From NCBI RefSeq assembly GCF_048551375.1, contig NZ_JBLYZJ010000005.1:119549-183548 (forward strand): 64,000 nucleotides of DNA, written 5' to 3'. Within the stretch, counting starts at the first letter, position 1; each line of letters begins with the position of its first letter. Of the stretch, positions 1-6,287 are shown in pieces. The DNA is from Faucicola sp048551375 (lineage in GTDB: Bacteria; Pseudomonadota; Gammaproteobacteria; Pseudomonadales; Moraxellaceae). Under the pieces are notes generated by a model. That model was not told the origin of the DNA and did not search any database. It saw only the letters and a program-made list of their open reading frames with translations. The position numbers and the translations under genes were made by a program.

Positions 1-857
1 TGTAGCAAGTCTTCGCAACATTCGCATTTGCCGTCATCATCTGTATCAGGTTTTTTGATACAGGTATCACCAATTTTATAATGGTCAGACGGACATTGTT
101 TGTCATCTGTGTCGTCTTTATCGTCATCAGGTACACATTCGCCATCACTATTTTTTTTGTAGTTTGGATTGTCACATTTGGCATTGTTAAAATCATCATC
201 AAAGTCGCCATCTTCCGCTTGTTTCTTGGCTACTTCTTTTAAAAAATCTTGAGCGTCTTTATCGTCTCTATCCGAACGTTCTTTGATTTTTTCGGCTATT
301 TGCTCCTCAGATAATGTGGATTCATTGCCCCATTCAGCACAATAATACATAATAGTATGACCAGATAGCCAAGTGTTACCCTCCGCATCAGTTCTAACTG
401 AATACTTATACTCCTGCCCATTGGTATATCCATAAACACGTCTTATTTTTTTATAACCAGCTTCACGTGCTTGAGATTCAGATCTATAAATTACACCATC
501 AGCATTCCAAGCTACACATGATTTCTCACCACCCTTATATTTTACTTTGCCGTCTTTTTCGTCAAACCACCATTCAGCACCGTCCAATATTTCGTCTATG
601 GCTTCTTTGGCGACTTTTCGGCATGTTGATGATGATGCACACATCACAAATAAACCTGCTGGCGTACGGCTAATAATGGTTTTACCTATTTTAGCCGTTG
701 TCGGTGATTTGATGATTGTAGTACCTTTTTTTGTCAATTCTACACCTTGCCCCTTAATCCATTCACCTGTAGTAACTGATGATGGAGCAAAAGCGTAAGA
801 TAGCGGTGTAACGAGGGCTAATACTAATGCTAATAAACTGACAATTATTTGCTTCAT
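1..857 (-). CDS. TspB-like filamentous phage adsorption protein, partial (runs off the window)
   Basis: The frame is open from an ATG at 857 to the left window edge, 285 codons with no stop, so the C-terminus is missing. The product starts with a clear signal peptide (KQIIVSLLALVLALVTPLSYAFA region, likely cut after AFA near residue 24). Paired cysteines follow (about residues 74 and 80, then further single ones), and then an Asp-rich, Cys-containing low-complexity tail (repeats of the type DDDKDDTDD and DTDDDGKCECC). This layout fits the TspB / minor coat (pIII-type) proteins of filamentous phages of Neisseria and relatives, which sit at the virion tip and bind the host pilus or cell surface. 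Its start overlaps the upstream 32-residue ORF by ATGA. The family call is from layout and context; no search was possible. Confidence 0.6.
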   Translation of the reverse strand, partial: MKQIIVSLLALVLALVTPLSYAFAPSSVTTGEWIKGQGVELTKKGTTIIKSPTTAKIGKTIISRTPAGLFVMCASSSTCRKVAKEAIDEILDGAEWWFDEKDGKVKYKGGEKSCVAWNADGVIYRSESQAREAGYKKIRRVYGYTNGQEYKYSVRTDAEGNTWLSGHTIMYYCAEWGNESTLSEEQIAEKIKERSDRDDKDAQDFLKEVAKKQAEDGDFDDDFNNAKCDNPNYKKNSDGECVPDDDKDDTDDKQCPSDHYKIGDTCIKKPDTDDDGKCECCEDLL

Positions 858-952
858 AATAAATTTAAATCTTTAACAAGTAAAAACAAACCCCACCAAA
901 AGAACAATGCTGGCAGGTAAACGAAAATAATCATAAGTAAATTTTTAAGCAT
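854..952 (-). CDS. Small one-helix membrane protein of the prophage, 32 aa
   Basis: ATG at 952, TGA at 854-856 overlapping the ATG of the TspB-like gene (ATGA coupling). The product (MLKNLLMIIFVYLPALFF...) is essentially one transmembrane helix with a basic N-terminus and a short polar tail. In filamentous phages, small hydrophobic proteins between the major coat gene and the adsorption gene are usually minor virion or assembly proteins (pVII/pIX/pVI-like). That role is inferred from position and size only. A weak GAGA stands before the start. Confidence 0.45.
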   Translation of the reverse strand: MLKNLLMIIFVYLPALFFWWGLFLLVKDLNLL

Positions 953-962
953 AGTAAAAGTC

Positions 963-1049
963 TCATTTAATTGATTTAATAACTAACCACATAGCGAGAA
1001 GTACAACGCCAATCGGTAACCAGTTTAAAACACTAGGACCATCTACCAT
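963..1049 (-). CDS. Small one-helix membrane protein of the prophage, 28 aa
   Basis: ATG at 1049, TGA at 963-965, preceded by TAAGG about 8 bases upstream. The product has a short polar N-terminus (MVDGPSVLNW), one hydrophobic helix (LPIGVVLLAMWLVI) and a basic tail (KSIK). Size, topology and position right after the major coat gene fit a minor coat protein of the pVII/pIX type. No sequence family is recognised, so the role is positional inference. Confidence 0.45.
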   Translation of the reverse strand: MVDGPSVLNWLPIGVVLLAMWLVIKSIK

Positions 1050-1069
1050 TTATAAAACCTTACATTAGT

Positions 1070-1100
1070 AAATAGCCCTACCTTTTAAGGTAAGGCTATA
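1070..1100 (-). terminator. Hairpin after the major coat gene
   Basis: A 13-bp stem (ATAGCCTTACCTT against AAGGTAGGGCTAT on the minus strand, one G-T pair) lies 26-55 bases downstream of the major coat gene stop and is followed by TTTACT. Filamentous phages such as Ff carry a central terminator just after gene VIII, which keeps coat expression high and downstream minor-protein expression low. This hairpin is in the same place. The T-run is short, so partial read-through is expected. Confidence 0.55.
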
Positions 1101-1125
1101 TTGCAAAAATTGCAACCTTTGGTGA

Positions 1126-1431
1126 TTAAGCCTTACGAATACCTTGTTTAAGTAATCCGTAACCTTTAAAGCCACCCACAGCAATTACACCAATGCCCAA
1201 GACACTGACGGCAGCCGAAAGACCTTTTTTCATGTAGTCGACAGCTTTGTCAGACAATGCTTCAAAGGGGATATCAATATCTGGAATATCCGCAAACGCT
1301 GATTGAGAGGTTAATGCAAAACCTACTACAGTTACAGGAACAGCAACTGACTTTGCATAGGCTTTGAAATTGTCAAGCTTCGTGTAAAGCGGTGTTGTGA
1401 CAATGGTTTTTTGATTTTGTGCTTGAGGCAT
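1126..1431 (-). CDS. Major coat protein (pVIII-like) precursor
   Basis: A 101-residue protein with a long N-region (MPQAQNQKTIVTTPLYTKLD...), a hydrophobic signal core (VAVPVTVVGFALTSQSAFA) and a predicted signal peptidase cut after AFA near residue 47. The mature part is an acidic amphipathic stretch (DIPDIDIPFEALSD), then a hydrophobic helix (GLSAAVSVLGIGVIAVGGF) and a basic C-terminus (KGYGLLKQGIRKA). Acidic N-terminus, membrane helix and basic DNA-facing C-terminus is the textbook organisation of inovirus major coat proteins. The mature form would be about 54 residues. It is followed by a terminator-like hairpin at 1070-1100 and preceded by a 71-aa ORF. Confidence 0.75.
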   Translation of the reverse strand: MPQAQNQKTIVTTPLYTKLDNFKAYAKSVAVPVTVVGFALTSQSAFADIPDIDIPFEALSDKAVDYMKKGLSAAVSVLGIGVIAVGGFKGYGLLKQGIRKA

Positions 1432-1447
1432 AGTAGCTCCTTAGTTA

Positions 1448-1663
1448 TCAAGCAATTTTGATAGCTTTTACTATAATCATGTAAGCAATAAAAATAGCAA
1501 AAGCAATAATTAACCACATACCAACTATAAATGATTCTTTTGGGGTGATTGCCCCAAAGGTTTTGGGATTTACATTGACTGGTTGATATGTGACCCACGT
1601 TTTGCAATTATAGCCACCATAAGTGTTTTGCATTGTTTCCAACTCTTGACACACATAAGCCAT
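1448..1663 (-). CDS. Prophage membrane protein of unknown function, 71 aa
   Basis: ATG at 1663 begins a protein with a polar N-terminal half (two cysteines, CQELETMQNTYGGYNCKTW) and one C-terminal transmembrane helix (MWLIIAFAIFIAYMIIVKAIKIA). It sits between the probable ssDNA-binding protein and the major coat gene, a position where inoviruses often encode a small structural or assembly protein. No family was recognised. The frame is clean, and the gene is packed 16 bases from its upstream neighbour and 16 bases from the coat gene, which supports it being real. Confidence 0.55.
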   Translation of the reverse strand: MAYVCQELETMQNTYGGYNCKTWVTYQPVNVNPKTFGAITPKESFIVGMWLIIAFAIFIAYMIIVKAIKIA

Positions 1664-1678
1664 AACTACAAAATTCCT

Positions 1679-2095
1679 TTATTTTTGAGTGATAACAGCT
1701 GATTGTGCGTTAGCTGTTGGTTTTCTATCTTGACGTGGTACAAGCTGTAATTCTCTGATGTTGTCAAAGTCAACGTGTAGTACTAAGTCACGCATACGCC
1801 CTTTTTTATCAGCAATTTTTGTGGTGACAACTGGTACATAGCATGGGTATTGATGTTCATAGAATCGCACCATGTCAGATAGTTCAGAATACAGGTATGA
1901 ACCCTGAGCTGTACCAACGGCATGATAGTTGTCTGATTGTTTGGCGTTTTTATGCTGTGCTAGCAAGTTACAGTAAGTCCACTGTTCAAAGTCAGTAGGT
2001 TCAACACCATGTACTAGCAATGTACCTTGAGTAAGATCTTGCGGTTCATAGGTGATGTTGTTTACGGTAATTGGTTTTGAGATGTCAAAAGCCAT
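1679..2095 (-). CDS. Probable phage single-stranded DNA-binding protein (DUF1293-like)
   Basis: A soluble 138-residue protein, ATG at 2095 with AGGAG about 9 bases upstream. It lies immediately downstream of the replication initiator and upstream of the coat genes, which is where filamentous phages encode the ssDNA-binding protein (gene V analogue) that coats the plus strand before packaging. It has no signal peptide or membrane segment; the C-terminus is basic and polar (RQDRKPTANAQSAVITQK). I associate this type with DUF1293 proteins of neisserial filamentous phages. The assignment rests on synteny and size rather than a diagnostic motif. Confidence 0.5.
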   Translation of the reverse strand: MAFDISKPITVNNITYEPQDLTQGTLLVHGVEPTDFEQWTYCNLLAQHKNAKQSDNYHAVGTAQGSYLYSELSDMVRFYEHQYPCYVPVVTTKIADKKGRMRDLVLHVDFDNIRELQLVPRQDRKPTANAQSAVITQK

Positions 2096-2110
2096 GGGTT
2101 ATGCTCCTAG

Positions 2111-2130
2111 TTTAGTTTAGTTTAGTTTAG
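2111..2130. repeat. Four tandem TTTAG pentamers at the end of rep
   Basis: Four perfect copies of TTTAG (plus strand) span the stop codon of the replication gene and its short spacer to the next gene. A change of one unit would alter only the last residues or the stop of Rep, because TAA and TAG codons occur in several frames of the repeat. Confidence 0.7.
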
Positions 2131-3397
2131 GTTTAAAAAACTCTGGAATTGATAACATATCAATGCGTTCAGGGTATTTTTTGTTAATGTCAGTAGTGAG
2201 GACTTTTAGCAAGTCATCAGCGGTTAAACCGTGTTGCTTAAATTCTGTGAGAAAGGCGTACAGGTAACGCCCAAATTGGTTGCGTGTGATGTCAATTGCT
2301 TTGTCAAAGCTGATAAGTTTTTCACGCTCGATGCGTTCTAGTTTTTGTTCCCCAAAGTCGTGATTGTCAAATATATGGAAACAGGGATAGGCTTTGACAA
2401 AGAACGGTGACGGATTAAGCAGAATATCAAGCGGTATCAATATGCCCTTCGCTTTAAACTCCAATTCGGCACGAAGCCATGGGCTATTTGGGTCACCGAG
2501 TTGCATACCTTTTTCATATAGGCGAAAACAGACAGGGCTTTTGCGGTTGCCGACAAACATGGTGCGACCTTTGCCAATGGGGTTACGCCAGTTTCCTTGA
2601 AGTTCTATGTTAGGGTTACGACCACCGTTATTGAATCCACCGATGTCATATTGAGATAGAAAGTATTTAAACGACAGTAGCGAGCCATTAAAGTCATCTA
2701 CAGCAAGGTCAATACGTGTAATTTTGGGATTTTTGGCATACATCATTAAAAATGCGTGTAAATCAAGTTGCCAACCATGTTTTGCATAGGTACAACCTTT
2801 ACCACTCAGACTAATCAGAATCGTGTCAGATTGACCGCCAATGCTAACAAAGCCTGCGTTATGCTCCAGGCGATAGGATTTATCGTAAAAGTGCATGCCA
2901 GCGTTGCATTGGGTTTCTATGCCAAAGCCCAAAATATCTTGTAGCAGTTTTGAGACGTTGCGAATTAGGCGAGTTTGTCGGAGGCTTGCCGAAGTCATGA
3001 TAAGGGTGTCGCTATCGTCAAAACTGGTGTCAGACATAGTAACGTTGAGCCAGTCAATCACACAGATTTGCCCCTCAATGGGACGAGCAGGTAAAACATT
3101 TAGTATCTCATCATCAACCACGGTTGCATTGAGAGTGTTTAGTGGATAGTTTTTGTAAGTGTTAGCCGTGGCACGAAATGGGTTAATCTGTGGCAAATGA
3201 GTGTTTAGTGCGGTCAGTGTTCCAATGTCAAGCAGTAGCGTGTTGTCAGCTGTGGTAAACGGTATGTAGTCGCTGTTGTGCTGTTGCTGTGGTTTTGGGG
3301 TGTAGCTGTCTTTGTTTAGCATAGCCATAGCTTTTGACTTGGCAATGTCAAAGTCTTTGCTGAATTTGATTAAGTCTGCGTAGTCTTGGGTTTGCAT
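2117..3397 (-). CDS. Filamentous phage replication initiation protein (Rep_trans family)
   Basis: A 426-residue soluble protein resembling the replication initiation factor family (Rep_trans, Pfam PF02486) of inoviruses such as MDA-phi, Cf1 and CTX RstA. It would nick the double-stranded replicative form at the plus origin and start rolling-circle replication. Visible family features are ICVIDWLNVTM near residue 110, KITRIDLAVDDF near residue 225 (a conserved acidic motif), MFVGNRKSPVCFRLYEKGMQLG near 275-300 (the conserved Y-x-KG region with the candidate nicking tyrosine) and WLRAELEFK near 310. The N-terminal 90 residues are variable. The start at 3397 has no strong ribosome site, so an internal start cannot be excluded. 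The probable origin lies just upstream at 3586-3806. Confidence 0.8.
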   Translation of the reverse strand: MQTQDYADLIKFSKDFDIAKSKAMAMLNKDSYTPKPQQQHNSDYIPFTTADNTLLLDIGTLTALNTHLPQINPFRATANTYKNYPLNTLNATVVDDEILNVLPARPIEGQICVIDWLNVTMSDTSFDDSDTLIMTSASLRQTRLIRNVSKLLQDILGFGIETQCNAGMHFYDKSYRLEHNAGFVSIGGQSDTILISLSGKGCTYAKHGWQLDLHAFLMMYAKNPKITRIDLAVDDFNGSLLSFKYFLSQYDIGGFNNGGRNPNIELQGNWRNPIGKGRTMFVGNRKSPVCFRLYEKGMQLGDPNSPWLRAELEFKAKGILIPLDILLNPSPFFVKAYPCFHIFDNHDFGEQKLERIEREKLISFDKAIDITRNQFGRYLYAFLTEFKQHGLTADDLLKVLTTDINKKYPERIDMLSIPEFFKPKLN

Positions 3398-3585
3398 GGC
3401 TATTTGGGTTTTACTAGGCTTGTGTTGATTCTTAAACTTATACCCCGTATTACCAGTGGGGTTAGTCCCTGTTTTTTTTTCGTTTGATCTGATCCCCTAT
3501 TCATTCGTTCTTAGCAAACACTGTGACCAGAGAATTTTCTTTTTAAAATTCTGTTGTGTTGACTTACCCACAACCCCACTTTATG

Positions 3586-3664
3586 CCCCCTCTAGCCGTC
3601 ATAAACGTTTAAACTCAAGGGGGATTTGGGTTACCCCACGTTTAAACGTTTGACGGCTAGGGGG
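3586..3664. repeat. Long inverted repeat, candidate phage replication origin or packaging hairpin
   Basis: Left arm 3586-3614 (ccccc, ctagccgtca, aaacgtttaaac with two single-base bulges) pairs with right arm 3640-3664 (gtttaaacgtt, tgacggctag, gggg). The 25-base loop can itself fold (GGGG...CCCC). Pairing continues weakly outward (accccac against gtggggt). Such nested, nearly perfect hairpins are typical of inovirus origins and packaging signals. Confidence 0.7.
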
Positions 3665-3732
3665 TCATGTGGGGTCATGGATAAGTCGCAAGGTGTCCGC
3701 CTCTGGTCATACGCTCATTGGAGAGCATTGGA

Positions 3733-3806
3733 GCAAGAGGCGAAATACTCACCCTAGATAACCGATTTTTAAAAAAATCAGGTTAAACTAGAGTTTTTCG
3801 CCTTGC
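3733..3806. repeat. Second long imperfect hairpin of the prophage intergenic region
   Basis: The left arm (gcaag, gcgaaa, actc, ctag, taacc in order) pairs with the right arm (ggtta, ctag, gagt, tttcgc, cttgc) with small internal loops. The centre forms a further GATTTTT/AAAAATC stem, so almost all 74 bases can pair. Position beside the first hairpin suggests a second origin (minus strand) or the packaging signal. Confidence 0.65.
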
Positions 3807-4142
3807 TAGACACGCCCAAAGGGTCGCACCATCGCACATCGGCACAGGGTCACAGTACAATGCCCCTGCTGTTGTGTTTACGGCTTGTATCACCGCCTAG
3901 ACACCGACACAACGCCCTACAAATTGGCTATGGGTCTATCCCCACACGTCAAGCAACTGTCCTACCACTCCGAGGGTGTAAACTCCCCATCATAGAGCGT
4001 ACGGCACACACTACAACCAATTAACATAGGTCACTCATACGGTTGTCGGCTTTGTCTAGTCCCACCAGTAGCCGACTACAATCAAGACGCTTTGGGCTGT
4101 CGTCACTTAGTCCCACCACCCCCAAAACACCTATAAAGCTGT

Positions 4143-4265
4143 TTATTGAGCGGTAGCCCTCCCAATAAAGAAAGCAAATACCATTAATAGGCATAAAGAA
4201 GTGATAAATCGCCACATTTGACCATCAGCTATCAATAGATAGCCAAAATATTCTTGATACGTCAT
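4143..4265 (-). CDS. Small prophage membrane protein, 40 aa
   Basis: ATG at 4265 overlaps the TGA of the upstream 167-aa gene (ATGA). The product MTYQEYFGYLLIADGQMWRF continues into one transmembrane helix (ITSLCLLMVFAFFIG) and a short tail. Coupled translation and a clean helix support a real gene. It would be the second gene of the leftward early operon starting at the operator array. Function unknown. Confidence 0.45.
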   Translation of the reverse strand: MTYQEYFGYLLIADGQMWRFITSLCLLMVFAFFIGRATAQ

Positions 4266-4765
4266 ACGATTGCCTCCGATTTAGGAGGCTTAATAGCAAA
4301 ATAGTGCTTATCAGCACAGATATCACAATATTTTTCTTTTGGTTGATTACAGAATGAGTAAATAGGGGTGTCGCTGGTAGTGGAATCCGACACAGCGACA
4401 GGGGGAGGGTTAATAACCTCATGTAGGGCTTCCCCCTCACTAGCGACAACACCCAAACCGATATCACCGCAATTAGCGTCACTTTCGGTTATTTCGTTGT
4501 CAGTGGTAACGGTGGGGGAAATTTTGAACAAGACATCATCAGAAACATGGTGAGCTTTTGCATATTTGACAATCGCCCCAACAGTTTTTAATGCCTTTAA
4601 TGCGTCTAAATGGTCAGCAGTCAAAGAACAACGACCATCTGTATCAAAAAACACATCAATGTAATCAGTACCTTTAAAAGTACGGCAAAACACAGATACT
4701 TGACTGGTACGCTTAGGGGTGACTTTGTAAATTACTGCTTTTGAATCATTGCGAAAATTTGTCAT
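4262..4765 (-). CDS. Prophage early protein of unknown function, 167 aa
   Basis: The frame stays open upstream to 4969, but that extension crosses the operator array and the divergent gene's start. I place the start at the ATG at 4765, preceded by CGGAGTG at good spacing. The product (MTNFRNDSKAVIYKVTPKRT...) is soluble with no recognised family. Its C-terminus has three clustered cysteines (CNQPKEKYCDIC) that could bind a metal, and the middle is rich in Ser, Thr and Asp. It is the first leftward gene from the operator array, so it is likely controlled by the divergent regulator. The next gene is coupled to it by ATGA. Confidence 0.55.
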   Translation of the reverse strand: MTNFRNDSKAVIYKVTPKRTSQVSVFCRTFKGTDYIDVFFDTDGRCSLTADHLDALKALKTVGAIVKYAKAHHVSDDVLFKISPTVTTDNEITESDANCGDIGLGVVASEGEALHEVINPPPVAVSDSTTSDTPIYSFCNQPKEKYCDICADKHYFAIKPPKSEAIV

Positions 4766-4802
4766 TTGATACACTCCGTTACTAGTGTTAAGATGGTGGG
4801 TT

Positions 4803-4894
4803 GTAACCAAGATTGGTAACGTTACCAATTTTGGTACACTTTCAGTCAAAAAAATTACCAAAATTGGTACATATATATTACCATAATTGGTACA
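4803..4894. promoter_or_regulatory. Array of four palindromic operators between divergent phage genes
   Basis: Four 18-bp palindromes of the form rTTACCAA-nn-TTGGTAmA lie at 4803-4820, 4821-4838, 4854-4871 and 4877-4894 (the first and last with one-base deviations). Centre spacings are about 18, 33 and 23 bp. They fill the gap between the leftward 167-aa gene and the rightward small regulator gene, the arrangement expected for a repressor-controlled divergent switch. The binding protein is inferred to be the product of the gene at 4915. Confidence 0.75.
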
Positions 4895-4914
4895 CATTGC
4901 AAGGAAAATAAACC

Positions 4915-5214
4915 ATGTTGTTAAAATTAATTGAGAAAGCAGAAACAAAAGCAGGTAGCCAAGTGGCACTTGGCAAAATTATGAAAATACAACGTGTAAG
5001 ACTAGCAGACTACAAAGCAGGGCGTAGAATACCTGATGATAGCTTGATTGGTGAGTTAGCAGACTATGTAGGACTTGACCCAATTAACACAATTCTTGAG
5101 TGCAAGCTAGAAACAGACAAAGAAAAAGCCAGTTTATGGCTAAACTGGCTGAATAAGTGGCGTCCCCACGGGGATTCGAACCCCGGTTACCGCCGTGAAA
5201 GGGCGATGTCCTAG
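4915..5214 (+). CDS. Small helix-turn-helix phage regulator (DUF3693-like); frame runs into the tRNA-Glu gene
   Basis: ATG at 4915 with AAGGA upstream. About 80 residues resemble small phage regulators of the DUF3693/Cro-like group: LLKLIEKAETKAGSQVALGKIMKIQRVRLADYKAG has the helix, turn (GSQVALGKIM) and recognition-helix pattern, followed by DDSLIGELADYVGLD. It is divergent from the early operon and next to four identical operators, so it is probably their repressor. After about residue 80 the frame passes through the tRNA operon terminator (5127-5150) and then antisense through the tRNA-Glu gene (RPHGDSNPGYRRERAMS). Those last residues are almost certainly not phage-derived; the native phage stop may have been lost at integration. 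Confidence 0.6.
   Translation: MLLKLIEKAETKAGSQVALGKIMKIQRVRLADYKAGRRIPDDSLIGELADYVGLDPINTILECKLETDKEKASLWLNWLNKWRPHGDSNPGYRRERAMS
5122..5150 (-). terminator. Rho-independent terminator of the tRNA operon, inside the phage regulator frame
   Basis: On the minus strand AGCCAGTTT pairs with AAACTGGCT around a 6-base loop (5127-5150) and is followed by TTTTTC. It stands 7 bases past the CCA end of tRNA-Glu, the right place and direction to end the tRNA-Ala/tRNA-Glu transcript. The same bases are read on the plus strand as codons of the regulator gene. Confidence 0.65.
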
Positions 5215-5233
5215 GCCTCTAGACGATGGGGAC
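5158..5233 (-). tRNA. tRNA-Glu (anticodon TTC)
   Basis: 76 bases including an encoded CCA. The acceptor stem GTCCCC pairs with GGGGAC, the anticodon stem-loop has loop CTTTCAC, and the T-arm reads GGTTCGAATCCCCG. The anticodon TTC gives glutamate. It follows tRNA-Ala by 34 bases on the same strand and shares its promoter. Confidence 0.95.
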
Positions 5234-5267
5234 GCAATCGCACGAGGTGCTAAAAGCAATTAAAAAC

Positions 5268-5343
5268 TGGTGGAGCTAAGCGGAGTCGAACCGCTGACCC
5301 CTTGCATGCCATGCAAGTGCTCTACCAACTGAGCTATAGCCCC
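5268..5343 (-). tRNA. tRNA-Ala (anticodon GGC)
   Basis: 76 bases with an encoded CCA. The acceptor stem GGGGCTA pairs with TAGCTCC (one G-T), the D-arm reads AGCTCAGTTGGTAGAGC, and the anticodon stem CTTGC/GCAAG encloses the loop ATGGCAT, so the anticodon is GGC. The T-arm is GCGGTTCGACTCCGC. First gene of a two-tRNA operon. Confidence 0.95.
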
Positions 5344-5376
5344 AGTCTTTAGGTTGCTTTGCCTAAGAGTGGGCGT

Positions 5377-5405
5377 ATTTTATTGAAAACTAAACCACCT
5401 GTCAA
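5377..5405 (-). promoter_or_regulatory. Sigma-70 promoter of the tRNA-Ala/tRNA-Glu operon
   Basis: On the minus strand TTGACA (5405-5400), a 17-base spacer, then TAAAAT (5382-5377), 34 bases before the tRNA-Ala 5' end. One mismatch in twelve to the consensus. Confidence 0.8.
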
Positions 5406-5517
5406 TAGCTAAAACAAGAAAAAAACAGACTTTTTGGGTTTTTCGGCTATAATAGCTAACATTTTGCACCCAAATTTGCGATGTTCTTCATTCTTAACGA
5501 TAAATTGGAAACTTTGT

Positions 5518-6144
5518 ATGTGGCTGATTGATTTTATTTTGCACATTGGCGACCATTTGCAGGAATTGGTCAACAATTATGGCAACTGGATTTATGCGAT
5601 TTTATTCGCCATCGTGTTTTGTGAAACAGGCTTGGTGGTATTGCCGTTTTTACCCGGAGATTCGATGTTGTTTGCCGCTGGGACAATTGCCGCTGTTGGC
5701 GATATGAATATTTTTGTGTTAATGGGTTTGCTTATCGTGGCAGCGGTGTTGGGGGATTTTGTCAATTTTGAAATTGGTAAAAATTTCGGTCAGAAGTTAT
5801 TTGCCAACCCCAACTCGAAGATTTTTAAGCAAAGTTATCTACAAAAAACCCATGATTATTATGAAAAATATGGCGGTCGTACCATTATCATTGCCCGTTT
5901 TATTCCGATTGTCCGCACGTTTGCCCCGTTTGTCGGTGGGATGGGTCGGATGAAATATAGCGAATTTGTGCGTTATAACATCATTGGTGCGGTGCTGTGG
6001 GTGGTCGGTTTTACCATGTTGGGGTATTTTTTTGGGCAGTTGCCGTTTGTCAAACAGCATTTTTCATGGATTATGATTGGTATTATTGTGGTGTCAGTTG
6101 TGCCGATGATTGTTGAAATTATTCGACATCGTAATGCTAAATAG
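5518..6144 (+). CDS. DedA family membrane protein (VTT domain)
   Basis: The frame is open from 5434, but the natural start is the ATG at 5518 (MWLIDFILHIGDHLQELVNNYG), giving 208 residues, the usual DedA length. DedA/VTT proteins are inner-membrane proteins linked to membrane potential homeostasis and lipid (undecaprenyl phosphate or phosphatidylethanolamine) translocation. Visible family features: CETGLVVLPFLPGDS near residues 40-55, AAVLGDFVNFEIGKNFG near 80-95, and the amphipathic ARFIPIVRTFAPFVGGMGRM near 125-145 with the conserved FxRxxPxxR pattern. Four or five hydrophobic segments. A TATAAT lies at 5448-5453. It stands alone, just past the tRNA operon and divergent from it. Confidence 0.88.
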   Translation: MWLIDFILHIGDHLQELVNNYGNWIYAILFAIVFCETGLVVLPFLPGDSMLFAAGTIAAVGDMNIFVLMGLLIVAAVLGDFVNFEIGKNFGQKLFANPNSKIFKQSYLQKTHDYYEKYGGRTIIIARFIPIVRTFAPFVGGMGRMKYSEFVRYNIIGAVLWVVGFTMLGYFFGQLPFVKQHFSWIMIGIIVVSVVPMIVEIIRHRNAK

Positions 6145-6287
6145 GGATTTTTGAGGTATTTTAATATTGTGTGTAAAATTGTTGGTTAAAGTTTGCTACT
6201 TCAAATTCTCGCCCAATAATTTGCTATGATGAGGGCGATTTTATGCTATAAAAATCATTAACCAAAACACAATAAAGGAAAAATACC

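Larger units (their letters stand above)
3398..4142. other. Prophage intergenic region, probable origin and packaging signals
   Basis: No convincing gene lies in these 745 bases. Open frames of 65, 73 and 64 codons have no family resemblance, and the region is dominated by inverted repeats. It contains two large hairpins (3586-3664 and 3733-3806) and a small ACCCC/GGGGT hairpin near 3441-3461 followed by a T8 run. In filamentous phages the single large non-coding region holds the plus and minus replication origins and the packaging signal. That function is inferred from position beside the rep gene and from the structure. Confidence 0.6.

Noticed and set aside
3456..4215. Open frames of 65, 73 and 64 codons in the phage intergenic region
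   Set aside because: They cross the long hairpins, have no ribosome sites or family resemblance, and read as out-of-frame low-quality protein.
4766..4969. N-terminal extension of the 167-aa phage protein
   Set aside because: The extension would overlap the operators and the divergent gene's start; a good ribosome site marks the ATG at 4765.
1..5157. dif/XerCD-type integration site for the prophage
   Set aside because: No dif-like 28-mer was recognised in the visible part; the left end is outside the window.
5158..5214. Protein-coding tail RPHGDSNP... at the end of the phage regulator
   Set aside because: It is the antisense of tRNA-Glu, a common false protein motif; kept only as an integration-junction clue.
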